In this document: one piece after another, positions 1 to 8,963 of the stretch
Layout: each line of letters opens with the position of its first letter
How positions within the stretch are numbered: the first letter of the stretch is position 1
Assembly: GCF_958439165.1 (NCBI RefSeq)
Contig: NZ_OY288122.1
Span: 54,822 to 118,821, forward strand
DNA length: 64,000 bases
Source: an uncultured Hydrogenophaga sp.
GTDB lineage: Bacteria > Pseudomonadota > Gammaproteobacteria > Burkholderiales > Burkholderiaceae_C
Direction: 5' to 3'
The notes under the pieces: model-generated
What the model was told of the DNA's origin: nothing
The model's input: the letters and a program-made list of their open reading frames with translations, nothing else
Database searches by the model: none
Program-made: the position numbers and the translations under genes

Positions 1-702
1 GCCGACGCACCGCCGCTGGTGCGCATGCAGGGTGCCGCCTACGCCACCGCCATTGCCGAACGCTTCCGCGACGACGGCCTGCATGTGCTGCTGCTGATGG
101 ATTCGCTCACCCGCTACGCCATGGCACAGCGCGAGATCGCGCTGGCCATCGGCGAGCCGCCGGCCACCAAGGGTTATCCGCCGAGCTGCTTTGCCCGCCT
201 GCCCCAGCTGGTGGAACGCAGCGGCAACGGCCTCAACGGCGTGGGCTCGATCACCGCCTTCTACACCGTGCTGTCCGAAGGCGACGACCAGCAGGACCCG
301 ATCGCCGATGCGGCACGCGCCATCCTGGACGGTCACATCGTGCTCTCCCGCACGCTGGCCGAGTCCGGCCACTACCCCGCCATCGACGTGGAGGCCTCGG
401 CTTCGCGCGTGATGCACAACGTGGCCAGCCGTACCCATCTGGAGGCGGCACGCCGCTTCCGCAGCGCCTACTCGCGATACCAGAAGACACGCGACCTGAT
501 CCAGCTCGGCGCCTACGTGCCCGGCTCCGACCCCGAGACCGATCAGGCCATCGCCCTGTACCCGGCACTGCAGCGCTTCCTGCAGCAGGGCATGCACGAA
601 GCATCGACCCTGGGCGACAGCCTGAAGGGTCTGCAGCAGTCCCTGACGCCGCCCGCCCGTCCGAACGCACGCCCCCACAACCCTGAAGGCAGGAACGCAT
701 GA
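1..702 (+). CDS. fliI: Flagellar export ATPase FliI, C-terminal part
   Basis: The reading frame is open from base 1, so the start and the Walker A region lie outside the window; 233 residues remain. FliI is the F1-beta-like ATPase that energises and unloads substrates at the flagellar type III export gate. The Walker B region is visible (LLLMDSLTRYAMAQRE), followed by the GEPPATKGYPPS and PQLVERSG signatures of FliI/SctN ATPases and the helical C-terminal domain. The stop overlaps the fliJ start in an ATGA, suggesting translational coupling. The first in-window ATG at 19 is an internal methionine. Confidence 0.97.
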   Translation, partial: ADAPPLVRMQGAAYATAIAERFRDDGLHVLLLMDSLTRYAMAQREIALAIGEPPATKGYPPSCFARLPQLVERSGNGLNGVGSITAFYTVLSEGDDQQDPIADAARAILDGHIVLSRTLAESGHYPAIDVEASASRVMHNVASRTHLEAARRFRSAYSRYQKTRDLIQLGAYVPGSDPETDQAIALYPALQRFLQQGMHEASTLGDSLKGLQQSLTPPARPNARPHNPEGRNA

Positions 703-1172
703 GCCGCATACAGACCCTCACCCTGGTGGTGGAACTGGCCGAGCAGCGCCGCGACGAGGCGCTGTCGGAACACGCCAGCCGTGTGCGCGACCTGCAGGCG
801 GCACAGAGCCAGATGGACCAGCTGCAGGGCTATGTGGTGGAAGCGCAGGCCCGCTGGGCCCAGCGGGGCAGCCAGGGCATGGACGTGACCCTGCTGCTGC
901 ACCACCGCCAGTTCATGCAGAAGATCGACCACGCCATCGAGTTCCAGGCCGGCGTGCTGGCCGACAAGCAGGCCCGCATCGACCAAGCGCTGACGCAGCT
1001 GCAGACCACCGAACGCGAGCTGGCCGGCCTGCGCCGCTTCACAGAGAAGCAGGTCGAGGCGCTGCAGAAGCAGGCCCAGCGCCGCGAACAGAAAGCCAGT
1101 GACGAAATGGCCCTCAATGTCTACCTGCGCCAGCAGGCGGCGTTGGCACAGGCCGCAGGAGCACGCCCATGA
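699..1172 (+). CDS. fliJ: Flagellar export chaperone FliJ
   Basis: 157 residues, almost entirely predicted helix with a charged coiled-coil pattern rich in Q, E and R. FliJ is the stalk-like protein of the export ATPase complex; it links the FliI ring to FlhA and escorts chaperones. Sequence similarity in this family is weak, so the call rests on length, coiled coil and position directly between fliI and fliK. It overlaps both neighbours by 4 bases (ATGA). Confidence 0.9.
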   Translation: MSRIQTLTLVVELAEQRRDEALSEHASRVRDLQAAQSQMDQLQGYVVEAQARWAQRGSQGMDVTLLLHHRQFMQKIDHAIEFQAGVLADKQARIDQALTQLQTTERELAGLRRFTEKQVEALQKQAQRREQKASDEMALNVYLRQQAALAQAAGARP

Positions 1173-2467
1173 GCACCACGAGCCCGACCACCGGCACCAC
1201 TCCCCCGGCCGCACCGGCCCAGAACACGAACCACCCGGTCAAGCCCCGCCAGGCCGGCGAGACCGGTGCCGACCTGTTCTCCAGCCTGCTCTCGCTGCTG
1301 GCCAGCACCACCCTGCCGGCCACGGACGACACCACCGGCCCAGGCGCCTCCCGGCAGGACGACCCCGGGAAGGATCCGGCCGGCAACCCGACCGCTGCCG
1401 ACAACCCGCTGGCGGGTCTGCTCGCCAGCCTGCCCGGCTGGACACCTGCCGGCATGAATGCCCTGGAGACCGCCAGGGGATCGAACACCGCACGCCCCGG
1501 CAGCCCCGACGGCGCGCTCCCCCTGACCGCCGAGGCCCGTGCGCTGATGCAGCCACCAGAGCCCGGCGCTGCCCGGGAACGGGGCACGGAGCTGCGGCCC
1601 GAGCGCGGCCTGCCGACCGACAAGGCCCGCCAGTCCATGGCAGCCGCTGCTGCTGCCGCCATGGTCAACGGCACCGAACACCGTGGCATGGCCCGCGGGG
1701 CCGAACAGGCCCCGGGCATGACCTGGGTGCGTGCCGCCGGCGCACCGGAACCCGGTGCGGGCGCGCTGCTGGCACCCCGTTCCACCGTGGCACTCGACGA
1801 GCGCTTTGCAGGCGCGCCAGGCACCGCCTGGGGTGCGATCGCCCAACGCGAAGCGGCGCTGGACGACGACATCCGTCCGGGTGAAGCGATCGGCCTGCGG
1901 ACCGCTGCGAGCGCCGAGGGCAGCAGCGGCGGGATCGGCCAGGCCGGGGCCGGCGGCGCCACCACCGGCGACGGCAGCCTGGCCGGCGATACCGGCCAGG
2001 GCGGAGGACAGAACGGCAGCGAAGCCCGCTCCGACGACAGCGGTCAGGGCATGCCCGCTGCGCCCGACGACACCGAAGTCACGCACTGGGGAGCGGGCCA
2101 CGTGCGCCATGCCAGCCTGAGGGTGGGCGGCGACGGCGAACAGGCCATCGACATCCGGCTGCAGATGCAGGGCCAGGAGGTGCAGATCGGGTTCGCCACC
2201 GACGACGCCCAGGCCCGGGAACTCCTGCGCGAGCAGGCGCCCCAGGTGCTGGGCGAACTGCTGGAGCGCAGCGGGGTGGCGCTGGGCGGCGTGTCGGTCG
2301 GCGCACAGGGCCAGCCCGGCCAGAACGCCGGCTCGGACGCATCAGCGCGCCTGGCCACCGCAGAGCGCGCCGGCCGCAGCGAACGGGCCGATGCACCCGC
2401 TGCTCCGGTGGCCACGCCGGTGCGGCCGCGCACCGACGGCAGCCGCCCGCTCGACGTGTTTGCCTGA
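1169..2467 (+). CDS. fliK: Flagellar hook-length control protein FliK
   Basis: 432 residues. FliK is the secreted ruler that measures the hook and switches export specificity through FlhB. The first 300 residues are low-complexity and rich in A, G, P and T, as expected for the extended ruler. A conserved Flg_hook-type domain lies at about residues 315-380 (RLQMQGQEVQIGF, then LLREQAPQVLGELLERSG). The tail is again disordered. It is translationally coupled to fliJ and followed by a 137-base gap before fliL that contains an 8-G run. Confidence 0.92.
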   Translation: MSTTSPTTGTTPPAAPAQNTNHPVKPRQAGETGADLFSSLLSLLASTTLPATDDTTGPGASRQDDPGKDPAGNPTAADNPLAGLLASLPGWTPAGMNALETARGSNTARPGSPDGALPLTAEARALMQPPEPGAARERGTELRPERGLPTDKARQSMAAAAAAAMVNGTEHRGMARGAEQAPGMTWVRAAGAPEPGAGALLAPRSTVALDERFAGAPGTAWGAIAQREAALDDDIRPGEAIGLRTAASAEGSSGGIGQAGAGGATTGDGSLAGDTGQGGGQNGSEARSDDSGQGMPAAPDDTEVTHWGAGHVRHASLRVGGDGEQAIDIRLQMQGQEVQIGFATDDAQARELLREQAPQVLGELLERSGVALGGVSVGAQGQPGQNAGSDASARLATAERAGRSERADAPAAPVATPVRPRTDGSRPLDVFA

Positions 2468-2604
2468 CCGGGAGCGGGCCGACCTGGCGACAGATTGAGG
2501 CGTTTTTCCCCGGTTTATCCGGCGACCGGTCACAGGGGGGGGCACCCACAATGCCCTTCATGCCCCGCCCGACAAGGGCTCCACCGACCTGAGCGAGAAA
2601 CACC

Positions 2605-3189
2605 ATGTCTGCCGCTGCTGCCCCTGCCTCCGACGCTCCCGACGCGCCCAAGAAGAAGAGCAAGAAGCTGCTGTTCATCATCATCGGCGTGCTGGTCCTG
2701 GGACTGGCCGGCGCCGGTGGCGCGTTCTTCATCATGAAGAAGAACGCCGCTGCCGCCGAAGGCGCCGACGAGGAAGAGGAGGCACCGGCCAAGGTCACCA
2801 AGGTCGATCCGAAATCGGCTCCCACCTTCCTGCCGATGGACAACATGGTGGTCAACCTGGCCGATCCTGGCGGCAACCGCTTCATCCAGGTCGGACTGAC
2901 GCTGCAGCTGCAGGACGCCGCCACCGGCGAGGCGGTCAAGGCCTTCATGCCCAGCATCCGCAGCCAGATCCTGATGCTGCTTTCACAGCGCACCGCCGAC
3001 GAGGTGCTGCAGGTCCAGGGCAAGGAAAAGCTGTCGACCGACATCATTGCCGCGGTCTCCGAGACCATGGGCTACCCGGTTCCCGAGGCGGAAGACGAAG
3101 CTGCGGACGCCAAGCCCAAGAAGAAACGCAAGAAGGTCGAACCCAGCCCGGTGCAGGCCGTGCTGTTCTCCAGCTTCATCGTGCAGTAA
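2605..3189 (+). CDS. fliL: Flagellar basal body-associated protein FliL
   Basis: 194 residues. A short lysine-rich cytoplasmic start (KKKSKK) is followed by one membrane helix at about residues 22-46 (LLFIIIGVLVLGLAGAGGAFFI) and a periplasmic domain with the FliL features LPMDNMVVNLADPGG and a TADEVLQVQGKEKL-like segment. FliL surrounds the stator and supports torque under load. An inserted lysine-rich linker (KPKKKRKK) near residue 170 precedes the C-terminal strand. It opens the fliLMNOPQR block. Confidence 0.95.
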   Translation: MSAAAAPASDAPDAPKKKSKKLLFIIIGVLVLGLAGAGGAFFIMKKNAAAAEGADEEEEAPAKVTKVDPKSAPTFLPMDNMVVNLADPGGNRFIQVGLTLQLQDAATGEAVKAFMPSIRSQILMLLSQRTADEVLQVQGKEKLSTDIIAAVSETMGYPVPEAEDEAADAKPKKKRKKVEPSPVQAVLFSSFIVQ

Positions 3190-3216
3190 GGCCCAGCAGG
3201 AACACCGGGGTCCACC

Positions 3217-4221
3217 ATGTCCGAATCGTTTCTCTCACAGGAAGAAGTCGACGCCCTCCTCGAAGGCGTGACCGGCGAGAGCCAGAAGCTGGAGAAGGAA
3301 GAGACGCCCACCGACGGTGTGCGGACCTACAACCTCTCCAGCCAGGAACGCATCGTCCGCGGCCGCATGCCGACGATGGAAATCGTCAACGAGCGCTTCT
3401 CGCGCAACCTGCGGCTGGGCCTTTTCAACTTCATCCGCCGCAGCCCCGAGATCTCGGTCGGTGCGGTGCAGGTGCAGAAGTACAGCGCCTTCCTGCGCGA
3501 GCTGGTGGTGCCGACCAACTTCAACATCATGGCCATCCGGCCGCTGCGCGGCAACGGCCTGGTGGTGTGTGAACCCACCCTGCTGTTCGGCGTGATCGAC
3601 AGTCTGTTCGGTGGCAACGGCAAGTTCCACACCCGCATCGAGGGTCGCGACTTTTCCCCCACCGAGCAGCGCGTGATCAACCGCCTGGTCGAGGTGGTGA
3701 GCGAGGAATACAAGAAGGCCTGGCGCGGCGTCTACCCGATCGAGCTGGCCTACCAGCGCTCGGAGATGCAGCCCCAGTTCGCGACCATTGCCACGCCGAG
3801 CGAGATCGTGGTGTCCACCAGCTTCACGCTGGAGATCGGCGACATCACCGGTTCGCTGCACATCTGCATTCCGTACGCGACGCTGGAGCCGATCCGCGAC
3901 GTGCTGTATTCCAGCGTGCAGGGCGACGCCATCGAGGTCGACCGCCGCTGGGTCAAGCTGCTGAGCCACGAGATCCAGGCCGCCGAGGTGACCATGGTGG
4001 CCGAGCTGGCCCAGACCGAGGCCACGGTGGAACAGCTGCTGGCCATGCAGGTCGGGGACTTCATCGAGCTCGACCGAAACCCCGCCATCACCGCCCATGT
4101 GGACGGGGTTCCCATCTTCGAGTGCCAGTACGGCACCCACAAAGGCAAATATGCGCTGCGCGTGGAACGCAACCTGCGCGGCATCGACATGAACTGGCTG
4201 GGAGATTCCTATGTCAACTGA
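3217..4221 (+). CDS. fliM: Flagellar motor switch protein FliM
   Basis: 334 residues, the family length. The N terminus carries the CheY-P docking peptide (LSQEEVDALLEG, residues 6-17). The CheC-like middle domain follows, then the C-terminal SpoA domain shared with FliN. FliM forms the C-ring, where CheY-P binding switches rotation direction, so it links this block to the che genes at 10.7-16.6 kb. The start follows an AGCAGGAAC-type ribosome site. It overlaps fliN by 11 bases. Confidence 0.98.
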   Translation: MSESFLSQEEVDALLEGVTGESQKLEKEETPTDGVRTYNLSSQERIVRGRMPTMEIVNERFSRNLRLGLFNFIRRSPEISVGAVQVQKYSAFLRELVVPTNFNIMAIRPLRGNGLVVCEPTLLFGVIDSLFGGNGKFHTRIEGRDFSPTEQRVINRLVEVVSEEYKKAWRGVYPIELAYQRSEMQPQFATIATPSEIVVSTSFTLEIGDITGSLHICIPYATLEPIRDVLYSSVQGDAIEVDRRWVKLLSHEIQAAEVTMVAELAQTEATVEQLLAMQVGDFIELDRNPAITAHVDGVPIFECQYGTHKGKYALRVERNLRGIDMNWLGDSYVN

Positions 4222-4636
4222 CACCAACAACCAAGACGCCATTGCCGACGAGTGGGCACAGGCCCTGGAAGAGCAGGCCACCACGCCCGCGGCCGACGGC
4301 GCACCGGCGTTCGACAACCACCCGCCGATCACGGCCGAGGCAGCCGCGGCGAGCATGAGCGGCAACGCCATGTCCGACATCCAGCGGGTGCTGGACATTC
4401 CGGTGCAGCTGTCGGTGGAACTGGGCCGCACGCGGGTGCCCATCAAGTACATCCTGCAGCTGGCGCAGGGCTCCATCGTCGAGCTCGACGCGCTGGCCGG
4501 CGAGCCCATGGACGTGCTGGTCAACGGCTACCTGATCGCCCAGGGCGAGGTGGTGGTGGTGAACGACAAGTTCGGCATCCGCCTGACCGACATCGTCACC
4601 CCGTCCGAGCGCATGCGCCGCGTCAGCCGCACATGA
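4211..4636 (+). CDS. fliN: Flagellar motor switch protein FliN
   Basis: 141 residues: a variable acidic N terminus of about 50 residues, then a SpoA (surface presentation of antigens) domain with the FliN core VQLSVELGRTRVPIKYILQL and GEVVVVNDKFGIRLTDIV. FliN completes the C-ring and also docks the FliH-FliI export complex. The stop overlaps the fliO start (ATGA). Confidence 0.98.
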   Translation: MSTDTNNQDAIADEWAQALEEQATTPAADGAPAFDNHPPITAEAAAASMSGNAMSDIQRVLDIPVQLSVELGRTRVPIKYILQLAQGSIVELDALAGEPMDVLVNGYLIAQGEVVVVNDKFGIRLTDIVTPSERMRRVSRT

Positions 4637-5016
4637 ACCCGATGCTGCAGAACGCCCTGCCCGCCGTGCTGCTGCTGGCCGTGATGGTCGGCATCGCACT
4701 GGCCCTGAAATGGGCCCGCGGCCGCCTGCCCGGTCTGCCGGCCAGTGGCGCGGCAGCCAAGGGCCCCTCCATGCAGCTGCTCGGCAGCCTGTCGCTGGGA
4801 CCGCAGCAGCGCCTGGTGACGGTGCAGGTGGACGACGGAGAGACCCGCACCTGCCTGGTGCTGGGCGTGGCTGCCGGCAGCATCACCCAGCTGCACAGCC
4901 TGCCCATGCCGGCCGCCGCAGCCGCCGACTCCGCTGCCACGTCGCCAGCCCTGGGCGGCTTCGCTGCACGGCTGGCCCAGCTCACCGCCCGCAAGGACCC
5001 CCATGCTCCGCAGTGA
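4633..5016 (+). CDS. fliO: Flagellar biosynthetic protein FliO
   Basis: 127 residues starting at the ATG embedded in the fliN stop. The long open frame reading in from 4252 is not used. One membrane helix (residues about 7-24) is followed by a small cytoplasmic domain (LLGSLSLGPQQRLVTVQVD) typical of FliO, a scaffold for assembling the FliP ring of the export gate. The end overlaps fliP by 14 bases. Confidence 0.93.
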   Translation: MNPMLQNALPAVLLLAVMVGIALALKWARGRLPGLPASGAAAKGPSMQLLGSLSLGPQQRLVTVQVDDGETRTCLVLGVAAGSITQLHSLPMPAAAAADSAATSPALGGFAARLAQLTARKDPHAPQ

Positions 5017-5794
5017 CGCCCTCTCCCGCACCGGCGTGCGTGCCCTGGCGCTGCTGCTGGCCCTGATGCTGCTGAGCCTGGGTGCCTGGGCCCAGGTGGC
5101 ACCCGTGCCCACGCCGCAAGGCCCTTCACTGCCGCTGATGGTGGGCCAGGGCACCGGCGGCACCAGCTATTCGGTGCCGATCCAGACCCTGCTGTTCTTC
5201 ACCGCCCTGTCGTTCCTGCCGGCGGTGCTGCTGATGATGACCGGCTTCACCCGCATCGTCATCGTGCTGTCGCTGCTCCGCCAGGCCCTGGGCACCCAGG
5301 CTTCGCCGCCCAACCAGGTGATCGTCGGCCTGTCGCTGTTCCTCACGCTGTTCGTCATGGGGCCCACGCTGGACAAGGTCTACGCCGATGCCTATGGCCC
5401 TTATTCGCGCAACGAGATCAGCTTCGAGCAGGCGCTCGAACGCGGTCAAGTGCCCATGCGCGACTTCATGCTCAAGCAGACCCGCCAGTCCGACTTCGAA
5501 CTCTTCGCCCGCCTGGCCAAACTGCCGGCCGAAGTGACCGCTGCCGACGCTCCCTTCCGGGTGCTGGTGCCGGCCTTCGTCACCAGCGAGCTGAAGACCG
5601 CCTTCCAGATCGGCTTCATGATCTTCATCCCCTTCCTGGTCATCGACATGGTCGTGGCGAGCGTGCTGATGTCGCTGGGGATGATGATGCTTTCGCCGGT
5701 GCTGGTGGCCCTGCCCTTCAAGCTGATGCTGTTCGTGCTGGCCGACGGCTGGAACCTGCTGATCGGCTCGCTGGCGGCCTCTTTCGCCACCTGA
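5003..5794 (+). CDS. fliP: Flagellar export gate protein FliP
   Basis: 263 residues. It has a cleavable-looking signal peptide (LALLLALMLLSLGAWA) followed by the FliP/SctR membrane helices, including FLPAVLLMMTGFTRIVIVLSLLRQALG and the C-terminal FMIFIPFLVIDMVVASVLMSLGMMM; both are standard family signatures. FliP forms the pentameric core of the FliPQR export gate. Confidence 0.98.
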   Translation: MLRSDALSRTGVRALALLLALMLLSLGAWAQVAPVPTPQGPSLPLMVGQGTGGTSYSVPIQTLLFFTALSFLPAVLLMMTGFTRIVIVLSLLRQALGTQASPPNQVIVGLSLFLTLFVMGPTLDKVYADAYGPYSRNEISFEQALERGQVPMRDFMLKQTRQSDFELFARLAKLPAEVTAADAPFRVLVPAFVTSELKTAFQIGFMIFIPFLVIDMVVASVLMSLGMMMLSPVLVALPFKLMLFVLADGWNLLIGSLAASFAT

Positions 5795-5818
5795 CCCCAC
5801 CCCGAACCGGACACCACC

Positions 5819-6088
5819 ATGGACCCGCAAGCCGCTCTCACCCTGGGCCAGAACGCCCTCTTCCTGCTGCTCATGGTCTCGGCCCCGGTGCTGGCCGTGG
5901 TGCTGGCCGTGGGCCTGGTGATCAGCCTGTTCCAGGCCATCACCCAGATCCACGAGGCCACGCTGTCGTTCGTGCCCAAGCTGATCGGGGCCATCGCGGT
6001 GTTCGCCATCGCCGGTCCGTGGATGATGACCACGCTGGTGGAGTTCATCCGCAACACCATCCTGTCCATCCCCAACTACGCCATCTGA
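5819..6088 (+). CDS. fliQ: Flagellar export gate protein FliQ
   Basis: 89 residues, the family length. Two membrane helices flank the conserved short loop (LFQAITQIHEATLSFVPK). FliQ subunits pack around the FliPR cone. It lies 24 bases after fliP and 4 bases before fliR. Confidence 0.98.
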   Translation: MDPQAALTLGQNALFLLLMVSAPVLAVVLAVGLVISLFQAITQIHEATLSFVPKLIGAIAVFAIAGPWMMTTLVEFIRNTILSIPNYAI

Positions 6089-6092
6089 CGCC

Positions 6093-6860
6093 GTGCCCAC
6101 GTTCACCGAAGCGCAGATCATGGCCGTGGTCTCCCCGGTGTTCTGGCCGTTCCTGCGCATCCTGGCGGTGTTTTCGAGTGCGCCGGTGTTCTCGTCCCGA
6201 TCGGTGCCGGTCCGCACCCGCGTGGCGCTGGCCATGCTGGTGGCGGTGTGCGCACAGGCGGGCCTGCCTCAGCAGCCGGTGATCGGCCTGACCGACCCGG
6301 GCGCCTTCGCTGCCGTGGTGCAGCAGGTGGTGGTCGGTCTGGCCATCGGGCTGGCGGTGCGCATCGTGTTCGCGTCGGTCGAGCTGGCGGGCGAACTCAT
6401 CGGACTTCAGATGGGCCTGAACTTCGCGGGCTTCTTCGATCCCGCCACCAGCTCGCAGTCCAGCGCCGTGGGCCGCTTCTTCGGCAACATCACCATGCTG
6501 CTGTTCGTGGTCATGGGCGGGCACCTGATGCTGCTGCAGGCGGTGATCGCCAGCTACGAGACCTTCCCCCTGGGCGGCAGTGCCATCGAATCGGTCAACC
6601 GGCTGCAGCTGCACGAGCTGGGTGCCGTGGTGTTCCGCTACGGCCTGTGGATCGCGCTGCCCATGATCGGCATGCTGATGTTCGTCAACACGGTGCTCGG
6701 CTTCATTTCGCGGGTGGCCCCGCAGATGAACGCCTTTGCCATCGGCTTCCCGCTCACCCTGTCGGCCGGTCTGGTCGGCATCGCCTTCACCCTGCCGATG
6801 CTCGGCACCCCGGTGGCCGCCTTGCTGAAGCTGGCCACCGACCTGTTCATGGGCGGCTGA
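6093..6860 (+). CDS. fliR: Flagellar export gate protein FliR
   Basis: 255 residues with a GTG start just after the fliQ stop. About six membrane segments; the FliR pattern (SAPVFSSRSVPVRTRVALA, GLNFAGFFDPA and a C-terminal GFPLTLSAGLVG helix) is clear. FliR caps the FliPQ assembly and contacts FlhB. It is the last flagellar gene in this block; its final 14 bases overlap the 3' end of a convergent minus-strand gene. Confidence 0.97.
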   Translation: MPTFTEAQIMAVVSPVFWPFLRILAVFSSAPVFSSRSVPVRTRVALAMLVAVCAQAGLPQQPVIGLTDPGAFAAVVQQVVVGLAIGLAVRIVFASVELAGELIGLQMGLNFAGFFDPATSSQSSAVGRFFGNITMLLFVVMGGHLMLLQAVIASYETFPLGGSAIESVNRLQLHELGAVVFRYGLWIALPMIGMLMFVNTVLGFISRVAPQMNAFAIGFPLTLSAGLVGIAFTLPMLGTPVAALLKLATDLFMGG

Positions 6861-8829
6861 GACCGGCCACGGCAGCCCCTGCGGCCCGGGACTCCTTCAG
6901 GCCCAGCGTGCGCAACCCGGCGGCCCAGACCGCCAGCACGTCGTCGTGACCCCTCTCGCGTGCCTGCATCAGGCCGCTGACCTCCCGGCCACCGATGCTG
7001 CGCCGGATGTCGAGGATGGCGGCCACATCGCACAACCCCAGGCGGCCATCCTGCAGCAGGTCCCGCAAGCCCAGCATCCAGGCTGAGAGGACCGCGCTGC
7101 GGCCTTCGGCCAGCACCTCGTGCAGCGGCATCACCGCGCCGGCAGCGTCAGGGCGGTACGGTGGCCGCAGCACGGCAACCAGTTCGGCCGGACCCAGCGG
7201 CAACCGGCGCAGGGCCTGCATCAGCAGCGGCAGCCGGGCGCCGCCGGCCAGGACGCGGTGCAGCACCTGGTCGGGACGGTCGCCCTCCAGGCCGAAGGCG
7301 CGTACCAGCGTAAACACCAGGGGCAGTCCTTCCAGCCCCAGACCCTGCAGCACGGCGAGGTAGGCCTGCAGGGCGGCCGGGGGCATGGGCGAGCGCATCA
7401 GCAGCGAATGGCCCTGCGCATCGCGGGCCTCCATGAAAGCCAGGGTCAGGGGAAGATCGCGCCGCCGGGCATGCTGGCGCAGCAGGGCCGCGCGCCAGCG
7501 GTCGTGACGCCCTGCCTTGAACAGCTGACCGATGCAGGACGGCGCCAGCAGGCTGTCGGCCGGCATCCAGTCCTCGTGGGTGTCGTCCGGGATGGCCTGC
7601 ACCGGACCAAGGCGGGCCTCGCCACCCGGACCGAAGCCCAGCCGGGGACTCACCGGATACAGCCGCCACAGCGGGTCGGCCACCTGGCCGGCATGGGCCA
7701 GCGGTCCGGGCAGCAGGGCGTGCTGAAGGTCACCGATGCGCAGTTGCTGCAGATCGTTGCGGTCGTGCGCGAACCACTCCAGGTGCAAGGTGGTGTGGTC
7801 GGGGTCGTACAGACGCACCACCCAGCGCGGCACGCCCGGTCCACCGTGGGCATGCGCATGGGTCTCGATGGCCAGCTCCAGCGCCATGGCGTGGTGCAGG
7901 GAGCCGAGCCACCAATGCCGGGTGGTCTGGCCGTCGAAGGCCATCCGGTCCATGCGCGCACGCAGCCATTCGCCGCTGCGCGAGTCGGCCACCAGATGAA
8001 CCGGCCGGGACTCGTGGCGCAGCAGGGCCTTGCAGGCCAGCGCCTCGTCCGCGCGGGCCCGGAGCACCTCGGGGGTGGACAGGGTCCGGTAGTCGAAATC
8101 GTCCGGTCCGACCTGCCCCAGACGCACCCGGGCCTGGTGCTCCACGCGATCCTTGAGCCACAGGCACACCAGATCGACACAGGTCAGGGTCCGGCCGCCC
8201 GGGCTGCGCACCCGCTGGTTGAGGTTCAGGCGCTCGTCGACGCCGACGCCAGGGTCGTGGTGGACCCGCACGGACTGGGGTGTGGCGACCATGGCCGGCA
8301 GGCGCCGGCAGGTGACCACCGTGTTGCCGTGGACATGGATGTCGAGGTCGAAGGGACCTGCCTCGATCCAGGACGAGGTCTGCTCCGGCAGATCGACCCG
8401 GCGCAGCCGGTGGCTGCCCAGCACGCGCAGCTGTCTCAGCGCAGGGAACGGACGCAGGTCGATCCGGGATGCCTCGCAGTCCTGCAGCTCCAGCCGCTGC
8501 AGGCGGGGCAAGGCCTGCAGCCAGGCGGGCAGGCGACGCAGCCCGACCAGCCGCACACCGTGCACGGCCACGCCGTGTTCCACCGCCATGGCGGCATGCG
8601 CCTTGAGCCATGCCGGCTGCAGCAGCATGACCAGCCCGGCCGGAAAGCCGGAGAGGTCGAGAACCGGCTGCGGCTGCAGCAGGCGGTCGAGGCAGCGGTC
8701 CCAGAGCAATCGCGCGGCGGCATCGCGGAACGGGTGGTGGCGGACGGCCTCGAGCTGGATGTCCAGCCGCTGACCCGCCGTGGGCACCAGCCCGACAAAA
8801 CCGGAACGGGGCGTTCGAGTGGAGGGCAT
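6847..8829 (-). CDS. Large protein resembling ShET2/EspL-type effectors (uncharacterised)
   Basis: 660 residues from the ATG at 8829; an in-frame GTG three codons upstream (8838) is the alternative, and numbers here count from that GTG. No signal peptide or membrane helix is seen. Residues about 95-150 form a short leucine-rich-repeat-like stretch (LPAWLQALPRLQRLELQDC). Residues 214-360 resemble, from memory, the ShET2 cysteine-protease domain: GGRTLTC (C220), LHHAMALELA (H316) and VVRLYDPDHTTLH (D345) in that order. Two C-terminal helical units, LHEVLAEGRSAVLSAWMLGL and SGLMQARERGHDDVLAVWAA, look like the repeats that follow this domain in such effectors. Composition matches its neighbours. 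The family call is tentative; it could be an unrelated leucine-rich protein. It stands alone, convergent with fliR. Confidence 0.45.
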   Translation of the reverse strand: MPSTRTPRSGFVGLVPTAGQRLDIQLEAVRHHPFRDAAARLLWDRCLDRLLQPQPVLDLSGFPAGLVMLLQPAWLKAHAAMAVEHGVAVHGVRLVGLRRLPAWLQALPRLQRLELQDCEASRIDLRPFPALRQLRVLGSHRLRRVDLPEQTSSWIEAGPFDLDIHVHGNTVVTCRRLPAMVATPQSVRVHHDPGVGVDERLNLNQRVRSPGGRTLTCVDLVCLWLKDRVEHQARVRLGQVGPDDFDYRTLSTPEVLRARADEALACKALLRHESRPVHLVADSRSGEWLRARMDRMAFDGQTTRHWWLGSLHHAMALELAIETHAHAHGGPGVPRWVVRLYDPDHTTLHLEWFAHDRNDLQQLRIGDLQHALLPGPLAHAGQVADPLWRLYPVSPRLGFGPGGEARLGPVQAIPDDTHEDWMPADSLLAPSCIGQLFKAGRHDRWRAALLRQHARRRDLPLTLAFMEARDAQGHSLLMRSPMPPAALQAYLAVLQGLGLEGLPLVFTLVRAFGLEGDRPDQVLHRVLAGGARLPLLMQALRRLPLGPAELVAVLRPPYRPDAAGAVMPLHEVLAEGRSAVLSAWMLGLRDLLQDGRLGLCDVAAILDIRRSIGGREVSGLMQARERGHDDVLAVWAAGLRTLGLKESRAAGAAVAGLSRP

Positions 8830-8931
8830 GGCACACACCGGTAGCTGGGGATACCGATGGGTGGCAGCGCCATGAACAAGGGTTCACCGCAACACCGCCG
8901 TTGACCGGGGCGGGTGCCGGAAGGGATCGCG

Positions 8932-8952
8932 CCGGACACGAACGGTGTCCGG
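8932..8952 (-). terminator. Stem-loop after the NarL-type regulator gene
   Basis: A perfect 8-bp inverted repeat (CCGGACAC / GTGTCCGG) with a 5-base loop lies 11 bases past the stop of the response regulator. There is no U-run, so it may be a weak or factor-assisted terminator or an mRNA 3' stabiliser. Confidence 0.45.
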
Positions 8953-8963
8953 GAGCCGTCAGA

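Noticed and set aside
2535..2543. Eight-G run upstream of fliL as a phase-variation tract
   Set aside because: It lies in a non-coding gap with no clear promoter spacing around it; a single short G run is weak evidence in GC-rich DNA.
2468..2604. Possible sigma-54 site before fliL
   Set aside because: TGGCGACAGATTGA lacks the invariant GC of the -12 element at proper spacing.
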